Shown piece by piece: positions 1 to 11,691 of a stretch of 64,000 bases of DNA. The stretch is from Lineolata rhizophorae (lineage: Eukaryota > Ascomycota > Dothideomycetes > Lineolatales > Lineolataceae). The notes under the pieces are model-generated. The model searched no databases. It worked only from the letters and a program-made list of their open reading frames with translations, and was not told where the DNA came from. The DNA lies in the NCBI GenBank assembly GCA_010093515.1, contig MU001679.1, forward strand, positions 961,918 through 1,025,917. Reading direction: 5' to 3'. Positions within the stretch are counted from its first letter, which is position 1; each line of letters opens with the position of its first letter. Position numbers and translations under genes: made by a program.

Positions 1-1152
1 GAGCCCACCGGTCACTTAATGTGATGATAGGGTTGCCACTATCCAATCAAAGTATGTCCCTGTACGCTCCACGCAGTCTCAGTTGTTTAATCCTTCATCC
101 TTTGCGGCAGTCAGGCTCGTATCATTCCTCTTCTATCAGGGATCACATGAGCCAGTCCCTTCCTTGCTCTTTCATGAAGGTCAAAGCATGTCAAAGGCTC
201 TTTATGAGTATATTTTGGCAGTTATATCCGATTGCACCGAGGATTCGTGGTACAGAGCGCATTGCACTAGCCGTAAATTGTCTTAAAGAAGGAACAGAAG
301 GAAATATAGCAGCGGCTGTAGGTGGTTTTATTTGAAGCCCTCAGTAGGAAGAATATAGTACGCGTTCGATTGTGATGTTTGATTATGATAGTGAGCTTCG
401 GAAGACGTTGGAACCCTTCAGCCACAAGTGACTCTATAGATGACAAAGTGGCGTAGATACCAGCCTTTGGCCGGGATGTTGAAGGGCAAGTCTACCCGAG
501 TCTTGTAAGGTCGGAAATTGGACCTAGGCCCGTAACTGGACCTTCCGAGCCGGAATATGGGTCTGAACCCGGGCACTTACTGTCGGATAAAGGCCTGAAC
601 ACTGGGTCCCGATAGGTAGTGCGAGGCCAACTCAGGTTGCTCACGCTCCGGCTCAGGCTTACATCGCCACAGCTCAGTGTTGCTGGCTCGTAGCTCAGGT
701 TGAAACGGCCGGTAATCAGGTCTGAAAGCGGAAATGGAATTTGGAGAGGTCATTCCTGGGGAAAGAGTATGCGGCTAATACTACCCATAAATGTCTCTCT
801 TACATAAGGCTACAGAACATAAGCTGCCGGCAAGAGTACACAAAAGAAGCATAGAGCAATTACACCGCGCTATTCATCACATTGTGCGTCCGCCATTCTC
901 ATCTCAGAGCGTCCCACGTGTCAATGTCAAATTGAGTGGGGCCAAATACCAAAAGAATAAACATCGCTAATATCAAATGAGCCTCCGTCTTTTAAGGTAT
1001 CATCATTTTTGTGTCGTGATATCGTATTAGACAGAGGGTATATCCCCAACGGGCTGGCCGTTAGTGTCGTGATCTCATTCTCATCGTAAGTCGTCTGGCA
1101 TGCCATGGAAATAAAGTGAATCAGTCAAGCCGTCAGTAGGTTGCCCTAGTCA
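1..1152. other. Spacer without recognisable gene
   Basis: I see no coding exon here that I can defend. The only long open frame (21-335, +) has no recognisable domain. Around 631-702 the words CTCAGG or CTCAGT recur four times (631, 652, 673, 694), about 21 nt apart, which looks like a short degenerate tandem repeat. The right-hand part is the 3' flank of the minus-strand gene that ends at 1153. Confidence 0.5.
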
Positions 1153-3087
1153 TTAACGTCTTCGCGCCAAGCCGCTCATAACATGAGAAAACTGTTCCGA
1201 ATCTGCATGACAGAGTTAATATCCTGCTCGGGCTAGAGTTGTGTTCAGGAAGCATACCGCTTTTCGAAGTGAATTTCAGCTGGAAGTGACCCGACGGCGT
1301 GCGGGGTGGCACGTAGTTATCGCAAAAGACGTAGGGCCGTAGCCCGCGGAATTGAATGGTTTTCGAATCAATGCGCTTCATCCAATGTCTATCGCCCACT
1401 TTGTCGGTAACGAATGCGGTCCAAATGGGCGTTCCCTTCATCTTCCCTCGTCGAGGGGTGGTCTCAAAACGAACAGCTCCAGAATCTCGGTCACGATAAA
1501 CACGGAAGATGTGTAGAAAACTGTCGTCCATGACCTCGCTATGGATGGGTTAGCCTTGCGTTTGAAAGGCGGGAGCTATTAGCCTAATTGTGCTTGCTTA
1601 CCCGGCAAACTGTACGTTATCTGGGGGCTCGCATATGTCTTGGAATGAAGAGGAGCTCGATCGGTGGTCTTGATGCTTCATGGCAACAAAGGCACAGTAG
1701 AACAAGACCATTCCTGGTGTACAGATTTAGCTCACCATCCATCAATTTCTTCCCGAAGATTTGAAATGTGTACTCACGTTCGTATGCGGTGAATTTCAAG
1801 TTCGCCCAAAGGATCAGTCTGCCGTCTCCTTGGTCAGCCCTACACAGTTGAAGAGTGCTATCCGCACGGCGAATCTGCAGGGCTGTGAATGGGAGGCAGA
1901 AACGCGTGGCAAGTCCAGTGTTCCGATCATGGGAAAGATACGCTATCCTGGCGCGGTGATCGGATGGTCTCCAATAAAACCTCACTCGCACATCGCATTC
2001 CTCGAAGTGCATTTCATGGACTCGGATGAATGCATCTCGCTCGAGCAAGTCAATGATCTGTGGGTCATCGCGTCCAACGCATCGGGTTGATTGGCCAGCG
2101 CGACGAAAGGGCGTGAGGGGATGTCGACCATCGAAGACTTTCCTCACCCAATGTAAGGGAGTGCCGCTGCTGCTGGACGAGTACGTTTCCCATGATGAAT
2201 AGGTCTGCGAAGAAACGTTGGAAAAGGTGGGAGATTGAGGCGTGTTCATAGGAATCTCAGGTGAGTAAGGATAGCCACTATAGGGTTCGTAGTCATTGCT
2301 GCTAGACGTCGCAGAAGACCGGCCAGCATACGACGGGTAGGTCGCAAAATGAGTTAGAGGTGGTCTCGCCATGGCACCTGCGAAAAAGAGTAAGAGAAAT
2401 TCTTGGGGATTTTGAGGTATGCCATAGCAAGATGATTCTTTGATTGGCAAAAAACACCCCAAACCAAGAGTTTGAGGCTCTCATGGCGCTTAAATAGAAC
2501 GGGCCTTACCTCCTTGGTGTGCATAATCATCTGCAAGTTCTTGTCTTCTGAGGAGGCTCGAGATTTCCGAGTGGAAAATCCTCAAGTCAATCGCCGAAGG
2601 TGTCCTAGGCCGGTTAGTCTGATAATACGGCATGCAGGGGAGTCAAACAGTCATACCCCATCCAAAGGTCAAAAAGTCCCTGGAGAAATATTCGGTAGTT
2701 CTCTAGCCTGGAGCATAACGACTGGTTTGACTCGGCTCTGAGTTGCGAATCGAGATCATCCCAGAGGGCTCGATATTGAGGGGACCCTGAATAGGCGGTA
2801 TATTTGGACCTGCCGAACATATCCCGTACGCTCTTCAAGGTGTAGGCGAGGCTGTTGAGGGTCATGGCAATGTTCTGGGCAACCATCACAGACGGCTGCC
2901 CGAGCTCCATGGGGGAGAAGCTATGATGGAAAGCTCGCAGCGTCGAGCTGATGGCGAAAAGCTCGCTCATGTTGGCCGATATGTCCGTCGCTCGGGGCGG
3001 AACCTGCTCGAGAAAGACCTGGAGGCCAGCCGCAACATCCTCTGCGTCCTTAACCTCCTCCACCAACATCCTTTCCGGCAACTCCAT
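1153..3087 (-). CDS. Conserved fungal protein of unknown function
   Basis: I read six exons: 3087-2657, 2604-2510, 2377-1778, 1713-1602, 1538-1258 and 1202-1153, giving about 522 residues. Every junction keeps phase and uses GT-AG. The N-terminal third is predicted helical (NMSELFAISSTLRAFH onward). A Ser/Tyr/Pro-rich linker follows, starting MARPPLTHFATYPSY. The C-terminal half carries patterns I recall from a widespread family of uncharacterised filamentous-ascomycete proteins: the block AYER/MVLFYCAFVAMKHQD across intron 3, then FLHIFRVYRDRDSG, PIWTAFVT and HPYVFC-like text. The last intron is needed to reach the usual family end (FTSKSDSEQF); without it the frame runs into unrelated sequence to 1133. 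No signal peptide, membrane segment or catalytic motif is visible. Biochemical function is unknown. Confidence 0.75.
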
Positions 3088-4360
3088 GGCGAAATGCCCG
3101 TGACCGCTCGCGGCGCACGAGGTTCAAAGGATTGAAGTCATTATAGCGGCGGAGGTGGGGAGTTGGAAGGAGGACCCGCCGCCAGCCCGGCCGGAAGGCG
3201 TGATACAGGCAAACGGGGCGTGTGGCACCGGCGGCCTTTGAGCCGCTTTGCCCCGGGGAAGGCCGGGGAGTGAATGGCCCCGGTGGGCCTCCGCAGCTAG
3301 GTCATTGACGTGTCAAGGCGACGATGGGGGTGGAGGCCAATGAACGTCGGGCCGGGCGCATGCAGCAGCACCGCTGCACCAAAAACTTCCTAGCGCATCA
3401 GCACCAAAGAAATTTCCCTCCGCTTCCTGTGAGGTCTGGAGTTGCTTCGGACCACTGCAAGGCCGCCGCACGCGAGCCGATGGCCCTTTATCGCCGACCC
3501 AGCCTTCCATCCACGACTCTCGCTCGCCCGTATCTGCGAGGCCGGACGCGCAACGCATCTCACCATCCAATCGTCGCTGCACCAAGGCCATTGTCTGCAT
3601 ACTCGTCAACGATACATTCCATCATCCGACGAGCACATGGTCGCGCCTGGGGCGGACGCATCCCGGGCCCGCCTACGGCTGGTCGGCATGCACGCATCGT
3701 GGCCTTGTTGTCGCGCGTGAGGGCGCGTCTGCTGCACGTCCGCCCACTCGAGGGTGCGACAAGTGGGAAGAGTCGGTTGTTGTGCTGCGCAACACGTGTC
3801 GGCCGGCCGGCAGCCTAGGCGGGCAGTCCTCGGGGATGAGCGGCGTGAGGCCAAAAAAAAAGCGAGTCGAGATCCCAAAAGGCCAATCCTTGCCGAAAAC
3901 CTCCTCGCGAAGGCAGCAGAGCTTCGGGCAGAGGGTTCTAGGAGCACTTAGTGAGGGCGAGCGCCTAAATAAATAGATCTATAGCTTTTGCTGCCCAGTG
4001 CGTAGGGAAAAAGGTAGGGCTGAAGGGCGAACGTGCCCGAGCGCTCCGCCTCACGGCTCCCATACGAGCTATCTGGCGGACCCGGCGTTGAATTGTCTCA
4101 CCTTCGGGACACCTGAGGGATGACGAGCTAGCATTGGTGACCTTGTTCCCGCCTCCCACATACCTGGAGTCTGGCTATTCGTCCGCACTTGACCAACGAG
4201 CGGCTGCCTTTTTGTCTAGGATTGGGCTTGATTGTTTCTCGCGAATCTAGCCGTCTCAGCATCCTTGCCCTACAGACTGTTCCGCGCATCTCACAGCTAG
4301 GGCGTACAAAACTCGTATTCAGAAAACAGTGCTGCTCATAGACAAACTTCTCTTTTTCAG
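3088..4360. other. Spacer between two minus-strand genes
   Basis: This holds the upstream region of the unknown fungal gene (start at 3087) and the 3' flank of riboflavin synthase (end at 4361). The part from about 3180 to 3950 is GC-rich and carries overlapping open frames on both strands, as expected by chance in GC-rich DNA. None shows a domain or sensible splice pattern. Confidence 0.5.
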
Positions 4361-5187
4361 CTAAGAAGTCGTCTCCTTCAATTTCTTTTCCACCAATCGA
4401 CCGACCATCTTCTCAAGGATGGCGATGTCTCCGCCAACCCCTTCAAAATATCCAGCCACGCTCTTTTCCACGTATTTGCCGACTTGGTCCACTTCCACGT
4501 TTACGTCTTCTCCAGGCTTCTTTGCAGCCGTTACCACGCGTTCCTGGGTGTATGCAATCAACATGACTTCCCACCAACCTTCGTCATCGGATACCCGGGT
4601 CACCGTCAAGCTCGCGCCATCCAGAGTGATGTATCCCTTCTCGACCACGTATCGCAGCACTCTCGGGTCGCGTGGCTTAAGGCGAAAAGTGAGGGCGTTT
4701 CCATCGGGCGTGACCGAGACGATTTCCGCCGTGGTATCTACGTGACCCTGCACGAAATGGCCGCCCATTCGCGTCGACGCCGAGACTGCACGTTCGAGGT
4801 TGACGTTGGAGCCCTTATTCAGCGACCCCAGACTTGTCCGACGAAGAGTTTCGGGCGCCACGCCGACTTTGAACGACGATTTGTCGGGTAGTTCGGTGAT
4901 GGTCAAGCAGGTTCCTCCATATCACAGCGTCAGGCGAGGCCAGCATGCGAACGTGCGATACTACCGGAAGCATACCATTGACACTGATGCTGTCGCCCAA
5001 GTGCGCATCCCCAAGGATTTCTTCCGCATTAGATATCGTTAGTGACGTTCCGCCGCCTCCGCTGGCGGAGTCATCCTGAGGATCTAGCGACGAAACGGCT
5101 GGCTGCAGTTAGCTTAGCTGATGAGTTTCAACGCGCGCATTCGTGTGAAGTCGTACTTCCGACAATTTCGACTATGCCGGTAAACAT
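4361..5187 (-). CDS. Riboflavin synthase
   Basis: This enzyme joins two molecules of 6,7-dimethyl-8-ribityllumazine to give riboflavin, the last step of vitamin B2 synthesis (yeast Rib5). I read three exons, 5187-5157, 5098-4976 and 4914-4361, giving 235 residues, the normal length. The first exon is only 31 nt and carries the diagnostic start MFTGIVEIVG. Exon 2 gives LTISNAEEILGDAHLGDSIS, and the junction to exon 3 rebuilds VNGTCLTITELPD of the first lumazine-binding repeat. The second repeat contains MGGHFVQGHVDTTAEI and GYITLDGASLTVTRV. The protein should be a cytosolic homotrimer. Its start lies only about 220 bp from the start of the divergent CoA-transferase gene, so the two probably share a promoter region. 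Confidence 0.95.
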
Positions 5188-5406
5188 GATGTGGTGCATC
5201 CGGACGTCTCAACGCGTTGTCAAGGTTTCGTCGCATCCCTTGCTGGGCAATCTGAAGAGAGCGGACACTATCCCGCCTCGCGCCGAGGTGTGGGCCCCAC
5301 CCCGTCTTACATTCGTGGCCCAAGCTTCGCCCGTCTTCGACGATAAAATAAGCTTAACGTCGAACACTCCTGTGGGATTCGACGCAGCCATCCAAATCCC
5401 ACCGCG
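5188..5406. promoter_or_regulatory. Bidirectional promoter region
   Basis: This 219-bp gap lies between the start codons of riboflavin synthase (-) and the CoA-transferase (+). Any core promoters for both must sit here or overlap the 5' ends. I see no clear TATA box. The role is inferred from position only. Confidence 0.5.
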
Positions 5407-7123
5407 ATGCTTCGTCCCGCCCTAAGACATCCAAGTAGCGTACTACGAGGCGCTACCAACTCATTCGCCCATGGCCAAAGCGCAAGCTTCCGCCCCTTGG
5501 CAACGGCCGCCGGGCCTCAAACGCCGCAGGAGCTCCTCCCACTCGCCGGTATCCGCGTGCTGGATATGACCAGAGTGCTAGCCGGAGTAGGTCCTACCTT
5601 TGGCTCTATCCGCTTGATTTCACAATATAGCGGAAACTGAGCGAGAAGCGAACAGCCATACTGCACTCAAATCCTAGGAGATCTCGGGTAGGCCTGCGAT
5701 TTTCCTGTATGCATTTCCACTGTCGGTTTCCTAGCATGTCTTCCCAACTTTGCAGTCGAAGACTGAGTAGAATATGCGTAGAGCCGAAGTGATCAAGATT
5801 GAGCATCCCACCCGTGGAGATGATACCCGAGCATGGGGACCCCCATATGCCAAGTACACCCACAAAGACGGGTCTGGCGAGAGCGCGTACTTTTTATCGG
5901 TAGAATCTGGAACTTCAATGCTGGGAGCGGATTGACAGTCTCACTGATAGATTTGCAGGTTAACCGGAACAAGAAATCCATCGGACTCTCCTTCGCGCAC
6001 CCCTCCGGAGTGGATATACTACACAAATTGGCAAAGGACTGCGATGTGTTGGTCGAGAACTATCTTCCAGGGTCTCTGAAGAAATATGCGATGGATTATG
6101 AGACTCTCTCAAAGGTGAATCCGAGTCTCATCTACGCCAGCATTACGGGCTATGGTCAAACAGGCCCGTACAGGAGTCGCGCTGGATACGATGTTATGGT
6201 GGAAGCGTAAAAGAACCCTCATGCCCGACACGCTATTCAAGCTGATTTGATCCGCAGCGAATTCGGCCTTATGCACATCACTGGGGCACGTGATGGACCG
6301 CCTGTCAAAGTTGGAGTAGCCGTTACCGATCTGACCACGGGATTGTATACGTCTAATTCGATTACGGCGGCTTTGTTGGGCCGAATGAAGACTGGGAAGG
6401 GACAGCACATTGATGTAGCGCTTTCCGATTGCCAAGTAGCCACGCTGGCCAATATTGCGAGCTCTGCCTTAATCAGTGGGCAAAAGGACTCTGGTCGCTG
6501 GGGCACTGCCCACCGTAAGTATGGCGTATTCCAACTACCGTATCGTTCCTACTAACAATCAGCAGCTTCTATTGTGCCGTATCGTGCCTTTCAGACTGCG
6601 GATGGAGATATCCTCCTCGGGGGCGGCAATGATCGGTTGTACGGTGTTCTTTGCGGGCGTCTCGGAAAACCAGAGTGGGCGACAGATGATCGATTCGTAA
6701 CAAATGCCCTGCGTGTGAAAAATAGAAATCTGCTCGAAGAAATGATTGAGAGAGAAACGAGGAAGCGGACAACGAATGAGTGGCTTCAAATTCTCGAAGG
6801 ATGCGGCATGCCCTACGCAGCGATCAATGATATCCAGGGAACATTGAATCATGAGCATGGTAAGATTCCCATACACCTCATTGAAAATTGAGCTCTGATG
6901 CCAATCTTCAGTCCACGCACGAAATATGGTTGCCGAGGTGGACCACCCTGAATGCGGCCCTATGAAGTTGGTGAACACGCCAGTCAAGTTTTCCCTAGCC
7001 AAACCGAGCATTAGATCCCCCCCACCAACTCTAGGCCAGCACACGGAAGAAGTACTTAGGGATATCCTCCAGATGGATCAGGTAGTCATAGATTCGCTTC
7101 GTGAAGAGGGAGTGGTGGCTTGA
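5407..7123 (+). CDS. Mitochondrial family III CoA-transferase (CaiB/BaiF)
   Basis: I read seven exons: 5407-5586, 5656-5687, 5782-5899, 5959-6206, 6258-6514, 6566-6859 and 6912-7123, giving 446 residues. The N-terminus [20 protein letters not shown] is basic and lacks acidic residues, as in a mitochondrial presequence. The core shows the CoA-transferase III landmarks [18 protein letters not shown], the stretch [30 protein letters not shown], the segment [24 protein letters not shown] and YDVMVEA. The usual catalytic aspartate of the family is expected near the segment [15 protein letters not shown] or in a nearby loop; I did not place it. Closest in general plan are succinate-hydroxymethylglutarate CoA-transferase (SUGCT) relatives, so a role in organic-acid or lysine/tryptophan catabolism is possible. 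The substrate cannot be read from sequence. Exon 2 is only 32 nt. Confidence 0.92.
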
Positions 7124-7426
7124 TGCTGATTCGCTCTCGGTGATCGCCGTACCATTTTCTCTTTTTCTGCTTACACTTAGTGACGTAGGATGCGTTAGGA
7201 TTTCATGACTTGTGAAGACTGGTCTTCCTTTTGCGCACGCGTTGAGACCAGACTTCTAGGAAATAGGGAGTACTATTATTCTAGTAAATTTTAAGGCAAA
7301 GTTGCTGATGAATGAGTGGTGTCCTTCGGTCTGATGTCGAGTGAACGTTTCAAGTAATTTCTCACTTCAGGACCCTCGGGCTCGGACTCGGACCAAGTAT
7401 CGCGCCGTGCGCAGGTCGGCAACAAG
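7124..7426. other. Short spacer
   Basis: This gap between two plus-strand genes holds the 3' flank of the CoA-transferase and the promoter of the PHD gene. I see no distinct element. Confidence 0.4.
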
Positions 7427-9189
7427 TTGCGGCCGCGAGCGCAGCTCATGATGCGATTCATGGCTTCAGCCTCTCGCAGCGAACCGCGGCCGCGCACAGT
7501 GCTGGCGGCAAAGATGTCCGATGCAAGGCCGGAATATGGCTGGTTCACCGAATCTGATACGACCACGGGCGCTCTAGAACCGCAGCCGATTTCTCAGCCG
7601 CAACCGCCGCCGCAGCGACCCGACCCAGCAGCGCCTCATACTGCCACACTTCCGCCCCAGGCATCTGATTTCCTCACTGCATTTCCCCGGATGGAGGCCG
7701 CTTCACTGCCTATGAAACACGCAATGGAATCCACCCTGTTCCCGTCAGCAAATGGCGTCGTCACCGATCCAGCAAACACGTCGACGAGCCATGCTCGCGG
7801 TTTCGCAGCTAGCGGCGGCGGCGGCGTCGGCGGCGGTCTTTCCTTCCCAGAATTCTCGCCCGCGACGGCGGAGATCTTGCGGCGGGTAGGGGCCGCGAAG
7901 TCCGGGTCGTCGGTCAATTGGCAAACGGCCCGCGAGCAGGTGCAAAACATGATGAAGACCAGCGACAAGATCGCGCCGCCGCCACCCTTGCTCAATCACC
8001 GACGAAGCCGCGGAGGTGCTGCCGCCAGGACCGCTGCCGCCGTGCCCAACGTCCCACGTGCACAGAGTGTTACGAATCCTCCTGGAGCTCCGGTTCCTGG
8101 TTCGGAAGTACCGACGGGCGGTAAGCCGGCCGAGGCGCCTCAGCCATGTCCCCAAGATCGCGCCTCGGCGCCAGTTCGGACTTCAACCCCAACTCAACCT
8201 GGAAGCGCTTCTAGAGGCAGGGGTGGAGCAAGAGGTCGCGGGAGAGGACGCGGCTCGGGCGGAAAGCGGAAACGGGAAGAAAGCTCTGATACCGAAGTGA
8301 GTTACCGCCTTCGGTTTGACGCTCTTGTTATTTTAACGCCGTTCATCCTTTCAGTACAGCGTCACGTCCGACGTCTCTTCGGATTTCATACCCATGCCGG
8401 TCAAGACAAAATCTGGTCGCAATGTCAACAAGCCGTCTGTATTCATCCCTCCACCCTTTCTCCCCCCCGGCAAACGACGTAAATCGCACAGGCGGGGCGA
8501 GGCGACCGCTTGTAAGACGTGTCAGAGAAGCCAGAGTATGCCAAACAATGAGGTTGTAGTCTGCGACGACTGCAGCACGCCGTATCATCAATACTGTCAC
8601 GACCCGCCAATAGACAGAGACGCCTCCCAGGCCTCGGAGAAGGAATGGCTGTGCTCAAGTTGCGCCAAGCCCACTGCGACTACCGATGGGGAATCCCCTA
8701 ATAAGCTTATATCTAGTGCCGACTTAACTGAAGAACAAGTAAGTGCTGGCCGAACAATTCGCCTATATAGGAGCAGTTCCTAATGGGTTTCAGAAACGTC
8801 GTTACTTGTTGTCTCTACCGTCGGTGGAGCTTGTTAATCTACTTCTTAAAGCGTGCGAGCGTCACCCCGACCTCGCCTTTTTCGCGCCGGCCACAGGTGT
8901 TGACATGGAAATGAGCCAGCGTCCCGACATGTCCATCGATCTATTCGTGTCATCATCGAGTTCCCACAATCATAATACTAATTCAAGTACGCATGACATG
9001 GGTGGCGTCTCATCACACCATATCAGAAACGGCGAAGACGATTATGACGGTTACGATACGGACCCCCCAGCCCATTATCCAAAGCCTGGCAACGGCTTAT
9101 TTCGCACTCTTCCCCCAGACTCAGAAGACCTCGAACGGCTCGTTGATGAAAACACCCAACCTTTCAGCCACCGCATGCATGATGTTTAA
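7427..9189 (+). CDS. PHD-finger chromatin protein
   Basis: Three exons, 7427-8296, 8355-8738 and 8794-9189, give up to 549 residues. A second start at 7517 (MSDARPEYGWFTES) is also plausible, because the first 30 codons are Arg/Ala-rich and look less typical. The N-terminal half is Pro/Gln/Ala-rich and disordered and ends in a GR-rich patch (RGRGGARGRGRGRG) followed by the basic stretch KRKREE, a likely nuclear signal. Exon 2 holds a complete C4HC3 PHD finger at about residues 343-393: C343, C346, C360, C363, H368, C371, C390 and C393, with the usual WLC before the last pair. PHD fingers read histone tails, often H3K4 methylation state. The C-terminus is Ser/His/Asp-rich without a second domain. 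I do not recognise a named orthologue; chromatin binding is inferred from the finger. Confidence 0.88.
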
Positions 9190-9886
9190 TATGGCGGCAA
9201 ACATACGGTGGATGAGTACCACCGATCTTGTCCAGCCCTGCATTTGGTGGGTAAGAGGTAGGGCAGTGACGCACGTACACTATCGCTACGACGGCGACTT
9301 TTAGCATTGAACGGCGTTTACGTTAAAGCTTGCGTGCTCCTCACGCGCTGTTAAGCCATGTCGGAGTCGGAAGGGAATGGGGCTTTTATTGCATAGTTTT
9401 ATTGATACCACTTCTGCAGTACATAAGGTGGTGTCCTACGGACGCATTGTACATTGTAGTGTTGTATTCTTCTGGATAATGGCGATATGTAGCAATAATC
9501 TAACGACAGCTGGAGGCGCTGTCCAGCCCTTCTCAATTACCTCAATTACATGCCCGGACGAGGTTGAAGATAGTAAACTAAGCGAAAGGTCAACGCGTTA
9601 AGCTTATTCCGAATTGGCAGAATTTCCGTGAGATCAGTCCAGCCAAAAATGCCGCTGACCGCATAGCCACATGAAAGAGGATGGCTGTGGCTTGGCTAAC
9701 ATTAGCGCCGATCATCCTACCTTCGTACCTCATCGCATTTCTTCCAAGTACAACCGTGGTTACCCTGCCCGCAATTGTTTTCGACAAGCAAGCCGTCGAC
9801 CGTAGATTAACGTCATTTATTAATGAAGATACGATTCCAAGCATGTAGGTCCTCTCATCTTCGCTAGACCTCGCCTCCGCCGCATT
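9190..9886. other. Spacer between plus-strand genes
   Basis: AT-richer DNA between the PHD gene and the phosphoesterase gene. Small frames on both strands (9377-9601 + and 9590-9844 -) have no domain, no splice support and no family resemblance. I treat this as 3' flank plus promoter. Confidence 0.45.
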
Positions 9887-10879
9887 ATGTTATTCTTCCA
9901 CCGCCAGGCCCGAAGCGAATTTGATCCCCAGCCCACGCTCTCATTGATCCTGACCTCGCCGCTCAACTACGTAATTCGGCTCCTCTACCGCCTGCTTCAA
10001 TCTCTCCGGACGCCTCCATCGCCATCCGACCCGCCAATCCGCGTCGTGTGCATATCAGACTCACACACGCTCACCCAGCCGCTGCCGGACGGCGACGTGC
10101 TCATCCACGCCGGCGATCTCACCAACGCCGGCACGCCCGCTGAGCTCCAATCCCAGATCGACTGGCTCGCCTCGCAGCCGCACCGACACAAGATCGCCAT
10201 CGCGGGCAACCACGACGCGTACCTGGATCCGCGCTCGCGGAAGACGCTGCCAGCGTCGGACCGGACAGCGCTGCTCGACTGGACCGGCGTGCACTACCTG
10301 CAGCACAGCAGCCTCGACATCTCGTTCCACTCGCCACCGCAGGCATCGAACCACTCGCACCGGGCCAGGACCCGCCGCCTCGTGTTCTACGGCGCGCCCC
10401 AGATCCCCGCCTGCGGCGGGCCCGAGTTCGCCTTCCAGTATGCGCGCGGCCGGGATGCCTGGAGCGAGACGGTGCCCAACGACACCGATGTGCTCATCAC
10501 GCATACGCCGCCTAAGTGGCATTTGGACCTCCCCGTTGGCCTCGGCTGCGAATGGTTGTTGAAGGAGACCTGGCGGGTACGACCACTTCTTCATGTGTGT
10601 GGTCACGTGCATGCAGCTGCTGGGAGGGAGTACGTGTGGTGGGACCAAGAGCAGGCGACCTACGAACGTGCGGTTAATAGAAGAGGAGGAATTATTCGAG
10701 ACATGTTTGATATCGTTGCCTGGTTTAGATTCGCTAGAATCGCCTATTTTGGGTTCCGAAGTTTGCTGTGGGATAAGGTTTGGGGAGGCGAAGTCAAGGG
10801 CAGCATCCTCGTAAATGCTGCGCTCATGTATCAGAACTCAGGGGAGCTTGGAAATCCCGTTCAGGTTGTCGATATTTGA
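9887..10879 (+). CDS. Calcineurin-like metallophosphoesterase
   Basis: One uninterrupted frame of 330 residues. The dinuclear-metal motifs of the calcineurin phosphoesterase fold appear in order: CISDSHT (D-x-H), LIHAGDLTNAG (GD), AGNHDAYLD (GNHD), ITHTPP, and CGHVHAAAGREYV (GHxH). The order and spacing match the small Mpped1/239-type phosphodiesterases that are common in ascomycetes. The N-terminal 50 residues contain a hydrophobic/amphipathic stretch (LNYVIRLLYRLLQSL), which could be a weak membrane association or only a helix; there is no clear signal peptide. The likely reaction is hydrolysis of a phosphomono- or diester with Mn or Fe. The physiological substrate is unknown. The C-terminal tail past the GHVH motif keeps the family length, so the gene looks whole. 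Confidence 0.92.
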   Translation: MLFFHRQARSEFDPQPTLSLILTSPLNYVIRLLYRLLQSLRTPPSPSDPPIRVVCISDSHTLTQPLPDGDVLIHAGDLTNAGTPAELQSQIDWLASQPHRHKIAIAGNHDAYLDPRSRKTLPASDRTALLDWTGVHYLQHSSLDISFHSPPQASNHSHRARTRRLVFYGAPQIPACGGPEFAFQYARGRDAWSETVPNDTDVLITHTPPKWHLDLPVGLGCEWLLKETWRVRPLLHVCGHVHAAAGREYVWWDQEQATYERAVNRRGGIIRDMFDIVAWFRFARIAYFGFRSLLWDKVWGGEVKGSILVNAALMYQNSGELGNPVQVVDI

Positions 10880-11053
10880 GATGATGTTGTAATACTATCA
10901 CGTTTAACATTTCACCGAATAGCGCGCATCAGACGCGAAGGGTTTGGGAATTCCAGGAAATTTATGTAAGTTGCACGCTCCAAAACGCATTAATCTCCTT
11001 GGAAGATTTTCAAGAATATAGAGTAACTCTGCTGCACTGCTTCTGATCCAGTC

Positions 11054-11691
11054 TCATCCTGGCATTTCCTCGATCAGCTTTTCCGCCATTGTTGTCGGTC
11101 CCCCATGAAGATCGTCGGAACTAGGCCATTTACGCGTTCGAGCTTTGCTGACGATTCCATGGGTGGAATGCATTTTAGATGTATCGGTATCCAAAGAATG
11201 GTAGTGTGTGCCATAGCATATGCCGGAAAGACTGGTATTCAGTCTAATTGCAATGCGAATCGATCCGGCAATTTCGGTTGGAGTCATCCAGGTTACTTCC
11301 GAAGCAAATTGTCTAGTTGTGTAGTCGCGGATAGAACAACACTTTTTATCAGTTTTGCCCAATACAGACTAAAGTTGACAACCGTACTAGTGACAACATA
11401 CCGGGCATACAAAGCAAGGGGCAACATGCCGCTCACAATGGAGGATACGTCCGGGTCTGAGGAGACAGCCCAGGAACGGGATGAGGTGTTATTTTCGTAA
11501 CTCTGGCTATTTCTAGGCTCATGTTCGTTTTCCGTAGGACCGTTCTCCGCATCGCTAGCCGTTCGCTCTAAGCGCTTCTCGGTATCGGGGCTGTTTGTCA
11601 CCATTTCGACATCGACGAGGTTTCCGATCGATGATGCAGATGAATTGGTAGGACAAGAACTACAATTTATCTTCAACTTGGATAGCACCAA
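11054..11691 (-). CDS. Doubtful two-exon gene, no recognised family
   Basis: Two frames can be joined by one clean GT-AG intron: exon 11691-11402, intron with donor GTATGT and acceptor ACTAG, exon 11312-11054, giving 182 residues in phase. Exon 1 is Ser/Asn/Glu-rich and begins MVLSKLKINCSSC. Exon 2 runs QFASEVTWMTPTEIAGSIRI and onward to the end LIEEMPG. An AACTGATAA stretch inside the intron could be a branch site. There is no signal peptide, membrane segment or known domain. Support is limited to the intron shape, the matching phase and a start codon with no competing longer frame. It could equally be chance. I do not assign a function. Confidence 0.35.

Noticed and set aside
1133-1531. Unspliced C-terminal frame of the first gene ending at 1133
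   Set aside because: An intron at 1203-1257 with a TTAAC branch gives the family-like end FTSKSDSEQF and a stop at 1153 instead.
9377-9844. Two small frames, one on each strand, before the phosphoesterase gene
   Set aside because: Short, overlapping, no recognisable feature; more likely spacer.
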